Translations under genes and position numbers: made by a program
The notes under the pieces: model-generated
Told to the model about the DNA's origin: nothing
What the model saw: only the letters and a program-made list of their open reading frames with translations
The model's database searches: none
Source of the DNA: Chloroflexota bacterium
Lineage (GTDB): Bacteria > Chloroflexota > Dehalococcoidia > UBA3495
Direction: 5' to 3'
Assembly: GCA_002707185.1 (NCBI GenBank)
Contig: PAMF01000013.1
Coordinates: 1 to 15,939 of the forward strand
DNA length: 15,939 nucleotides
Shown: positions 13,481-15,939 of the stretch, one piece after another
How the letters are laid out: every line of letters starts with the position of its first letter
Position numbering within the stretch: the first letter of the stretch is position 1

Positions 13481-14449
13481 TTAAGGTATCAATAATATTT
13501 TTCCTGTGGTTTCTCTCCCTTCGAGTTGTCTGTGCGCTTCTGCGGCTTCTGATAACTTCAAGGTTAATCCCACTCGTATCCTTAATTCTCCTGATGAAAC
13601 CCACTCAATTACTTCGTTCGCTCTGTACAGTAGTTCTTCTCTTGTACTAGTGTAGTCTCCCAAACTTGGTCGAGTTAAAAATTTAGATCCGGTCCTGAGT
13701 GTATTGGTATCTAATTCCTGTACGGAACCGCTTGCTTGACCATATAAAACCATGTAGCCTCGTGGTCTTAGGCATGAGATTCCTTTGTTAAAAGTCGTTC
13801 TTCCTACGGCATCAAACACCATTTTCAATCCGTCCCCGTGGGTCATCCTTTCAATCTCTTTTTCAAAATCATTGCTGGTGTATATGATTACCGAATCCGC
13901 TCCGGCTTCCATGGCTAATTGGGCCTTGTCATCCGTAGATACAGTAGAGAAAATTTTGCATCCGATACGTCTCAACATTTGAATTAACAAAAGCCCGACA
14001 CCTCCTGCTCCTGCATGAACAAGCACAGGATCTCCAGAGGATAATGGTGTTATGCCAAAGGTCAGGAAATGGGCGGTCATCGCCTGAAGCATAGTTGCTG
14101 CTCCATCTGAAAACTCCATAGATGCAGGTAATGGAATTAAAAGCCAAGAGGGTATTACCGCGAGTTCCGCATAAGAGCCTGTATGCATGGCGTAAGCCAC
14201 CCGATCCCCAACAGAGACTTCAGTAACATTCTCGCCTATGGCTTTGACGACTCCTGCTGCTTCTCTGCCGGGTGTCCAGGGTAAACTTGGGGGCGGGTTT
14301 GTTCCCTTCCTACTTGAGACATCTGTGTAATTGACACCAATGGCTTCAATTGCAACCAGAGCTTCACCGGGCCCCGGATACGGATCAGGCACCTCGCCGT
14401 ATTTAAGAACTTCGGGACCTCCTATTTCATGGGCTTGTACTACTTTCAT
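13481..14449 (-). CDS. Zinc-free MDR oxidoreductase (NADPH:quinone oxidoreductase type)
   Basis: A 322-residue medium-chain dehydrogenase/reductase. The N-terminal catalytic domain contains 'NYTDVSSRKG' (40-49) and 'PGREAAGVV' (60-68). The Rossmann domain has 'HAGAGGVG' (145-152), and 'STDDKA' (171-176) is the usual phosphate-binding segment for NADPH. The structural and catalytic zinc cysteines of alcohol dehydrogenases are absent, which fits the quinone oxidoreductase/enoyl-reductase group. It would reduce quinones or activated C=C bonds with NADPH in the cytoplasm; the substrate is unknown. A GGAG lies 7 nt before the ATG. It is 89 nt downstream of MmgE/PrpD copy C on the same strand, possibly co-transcribed, and ends 84 nt before the trp promoter. 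Confidence 0.92.
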   Translation of the reverse strand: MKVVQAHEIGGPEVLKYGEVPDPYPGPGEALVAIEAIGVNYTDVSSRKGTNPPPSLPWTPGREAAGVVKAIGENVTEVSVGDRVAYAMHTGSYAELAVIPSWLLIPLPASMEFSDGAATMLQAMTAHFLTFGITPLSSGDPVLVHAGAGGVGLLLIQMLRRIGCKIFSTVSTDDKAQLAMEAGADSVIIYTSNDFEKEIERMTHGDGLKMVFDAVGRTTFNKGISCLRPRGYMVLYGQASGSVQELDTNTLRTGSKFLTRPSLGDYTSTREELLYRANEVIEWVSSGELRIRVGLTLKLSEAAEAHRQLEGRETTGKILLIP

Positions 14450-14538
14450 TCGGATGCTCCTAGAATTATTGATATTGGATTAAATTACGGCTTATTGAGG
14501 ACTAGATTTGCTATTTAAAAAAGTCGAGTCTGTTAGAT

Positions 14539-15903
14539 TTATCCGCCTAACACGGAGGCCATACCCGTGATATTGGCTATATTTTCTAGTCCCCTAAAGC
14601 TGTCGATAGCTTCTTCGATGTGATCAGGTGGTAGAATATAGCGACTGCAATAGAGAAATTTCGCATCTAATTCCTCATCATCTAAAGGCAATTGAGGTTG
14701 TCCACGGGCGAATTCAGTGGTCTGATAAATCTCCTGCCCATTCTCCAGTTCTATAGATATCGTTGAAGGATATGGAGCTAATGAGCTAGGCTCCTCTGTG
14801 GCTTCGACGGAGATACGATCCATAAATAGGCGCACTTCCGAATCTTCCAAAGCTGAATCGGAGAAAAAGTCGATTAGTGGATGTCCGTGTAAGAGCGCTA
14901 TTGCTGTTATGTAGCCGGTTGATGATCGGGCTTCCCATGCACTTACAGGGCTGGGATAAGCCATTTTGGTCATTGCATCTTGGGTTATTGATACATGCAC
15001 TTTCTTTATTTGGGCGGCCTCTATCCGGTGAAGTTGAACAATTTGTAGGGCGGCATCTATGACGGAATGGCTGGCAGAATTGCATGGGTATAATTTCAAT
15101 GTGACTCCGGGCTTATTAATATGACAAGCGCTATTTAAATAATTATTTAACAATTCTGTTTCCGATACGTCTGTGTCAAAATTAATAATCTGATCTAACG
15201 AAATAGGAGTGTTTTTATTCTCCGATAATCCTAATTGCGCTAATCTGCTCGATATAACTCCCTGCATGGCTATTTGGCCGCTTATTAACGCAGAAGCAGT
15301 TCGTGTTGGGTTGCAATTCATACCATAAATATAATCAGCCGATATGGTCATCGCATGTTCTAGTTGGTTTGAATCTAATCCAAGAAGTATTCCGGCCGCT
15401 ACTGTGGATCCAATTACTTGCGGCATTATATTTGTATTTGGTAGCAACGGACTTCCGCTTTTGGGCTTTAGATCAGTTGTTAAGGCTGATAATTTCGACG
15501 TTACGTTACAGCCATGTACGAATGCTCTTATTACATCTTGACCGGTTGATCCGCCCATTTCACCTAGGGCCATTACAATAGGGAATACGGTGCAGCTTGG
15601 ATGTATACCTAAGGGAATGATTTCGTCATCAAAATCTAATAGTCTCACCATAAGTCCATTAGCCAAAGAGGCGTATGCGGGTGAGCTACGCAATCCCTGT
15701 CCGATGATAGTACACTTCCCATTTCCTCCCATTTCTTGCACGAATTTTGTTATTACTTGCCCATCGGACTGGGCAGCTGCAGCTAGCGATACTGCGGCCG
15801 AATTTAGCATCATTTTCTTGGCAGTATCGACGACTTCGGTCGTTAAAGATTCGAAATCCCCTGTGTCCGTTATATGTTGTGCTATTAACTGGGTAATGGC
15901 CAT
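14539..15903 (-). CDS. MmgE/PrpD family protein with altered active site (copy C)
   Basis: A 454-residue full-length family member, recognised from 'VRLLDFDDEIIPLGIHPS' (86-103) with D90, D93 and H101, 'KPGVTLKLYPCNSASHSVIDAAL' for the Cys/His block, and the C-terminal lid ending. Several otherwise conserved positions differ. The usual 'LDTLG' reads 'LNSAAV' (33-38). The second catalytic His aligns with N156 ('LLPNTNIMPQ'). The active-site Lys aligns with S204 in 'RTASALISGQ'. The fold is intact, but dehydratase or decarboxylase chemistry may be changed or lost. The start is ATG at 15903 with a GGGAGA about 8 nt upstream; only 36 nt remain before the window edge, so its promoter or upstream operon partners are out of view. 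Confidence 0.87.
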   Translation of the reverse strand: MAITQLIAQHITDTGDFESLTTEVVDTAKKMMLNSAAVSLAAAAQSDGQVITKFVQEMGGNGKCTIIGQGLRSSPAYASLANGLMVRLLDFDDEIIPLGIHPSCTVFPIVMALGEMGGSTGQDVIRAFVHGCNVTSKLSALTTDLKPKSGSPLLPNTNIMPQVIGSTVAAGILLGLDSNQLEHAMTISADYIYGMNCNPTRTASALISGQIAMQGVISSRLAQLGLSENKNTPISLDQIINFDTDVSETELLNNYLNSACHINKPGVTLKLYPCNSASHSVIDAALQIVQLHRIEAAQIKKVHVSITQDAMTKMAYPSPVSAWEARSSTGYITAIALLHGHPLIDFFSDSALEDSEVRLFMDRISVEATEEPSSLAPYPSTISIELENGQEIYQTTEFARGQPQLPLDDEELDAKFLYCSRYILPPDHIEEAIDSFRGLENIANITGMASVLGG

Positions 15904-15939
15904 TGCCTATCTCTCCCGTATGAGACTGAGACTAACCAC

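Noticed and set aside
1..15939. CRISPR array, insertion sequence, tRNA or phage element
   Set aside because: No regularly spaced direct repeats, transposase or integrase motifs, cloverleaf or att-like duplications were seen on either strand.

Overview
The window looks like an accessory, catabolism-rich stretch of a free-living bacterial chromosome. Base composition is moderate (by eye somewhat under half G+C), genes are tightly packed and Shine-Dalgarno sequences are clear. A tryptophan T-box riboswitch, several MmgE/PrpD-family enzymes and many stand-alone oxidoreductases would fit a Chloroflexota bacterium (for example a SAR202/Dehalococcoidia-like marine lineage). That placement is an inference from gene content only; no rRNA, tRNA or phylogenetic marker search was possible. 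I see no insertion sequence, integrase, phage gene, CRISPR array or tRNA gene.

Region 1 (1-3925): a Fur-family metal regulator on the minus strand faces a plus-strand run: a FhuF-like [2Fe-2S] ferric reductase, an aldo/keto reductase and the first MmgE/PrpD protein (copy A). The divergent intergenic region carries two inverted repeats built from the same TGATTA half-site, good candidates for the regulator's operators. A 10-bp hairpin closes the run.

Region 2 (3938-8316, all minus): two MFS exporters (a 12-TM MFS_3-type gene, then a 14-TM DHA2-type gene 6 nt later) form one transcription unit. A carboxymuconolactone-decarboxylase-fold protein and an NAD-type short-chain dehydrogenase form a second, each unit with a recognisable promoter.

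Region 3 (8347-8984): a divergent promoter region rich in palindromes (a 15-bp 7-1-7 palindrome and a 13-bp perfect stem-loop) precedes a small dimeric alpha/beta-barrel protein on the plus strand.

Region 4 (9003-15903, all minus): MmgE/PrpD copy C, a zinc-free quinone-oxidoreductase-type MDR protein, then a complete tryptophan T-box leader (promoter, UGG specifier, T-box, competing terminator) controlling trpE - VOC/glyoxalase-fold gene - trpG, followed by MmgE/PrpD copy B. The VOC gene between the two anthranilate synthase subunits, translationally coupled to trpG, is the most unusual arrangement here. No other trp gene is visible in the window.

Taken together, the catabolic genes (three divergent MmgE/PrpD proteins, SDR, AKR, MDR, CMD-fold and EthD-like barrel proteins, two exporters) look like a loose set for processing carboxylic acids or cyclic compounds. 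No substrate can be assigned from sequence alone.
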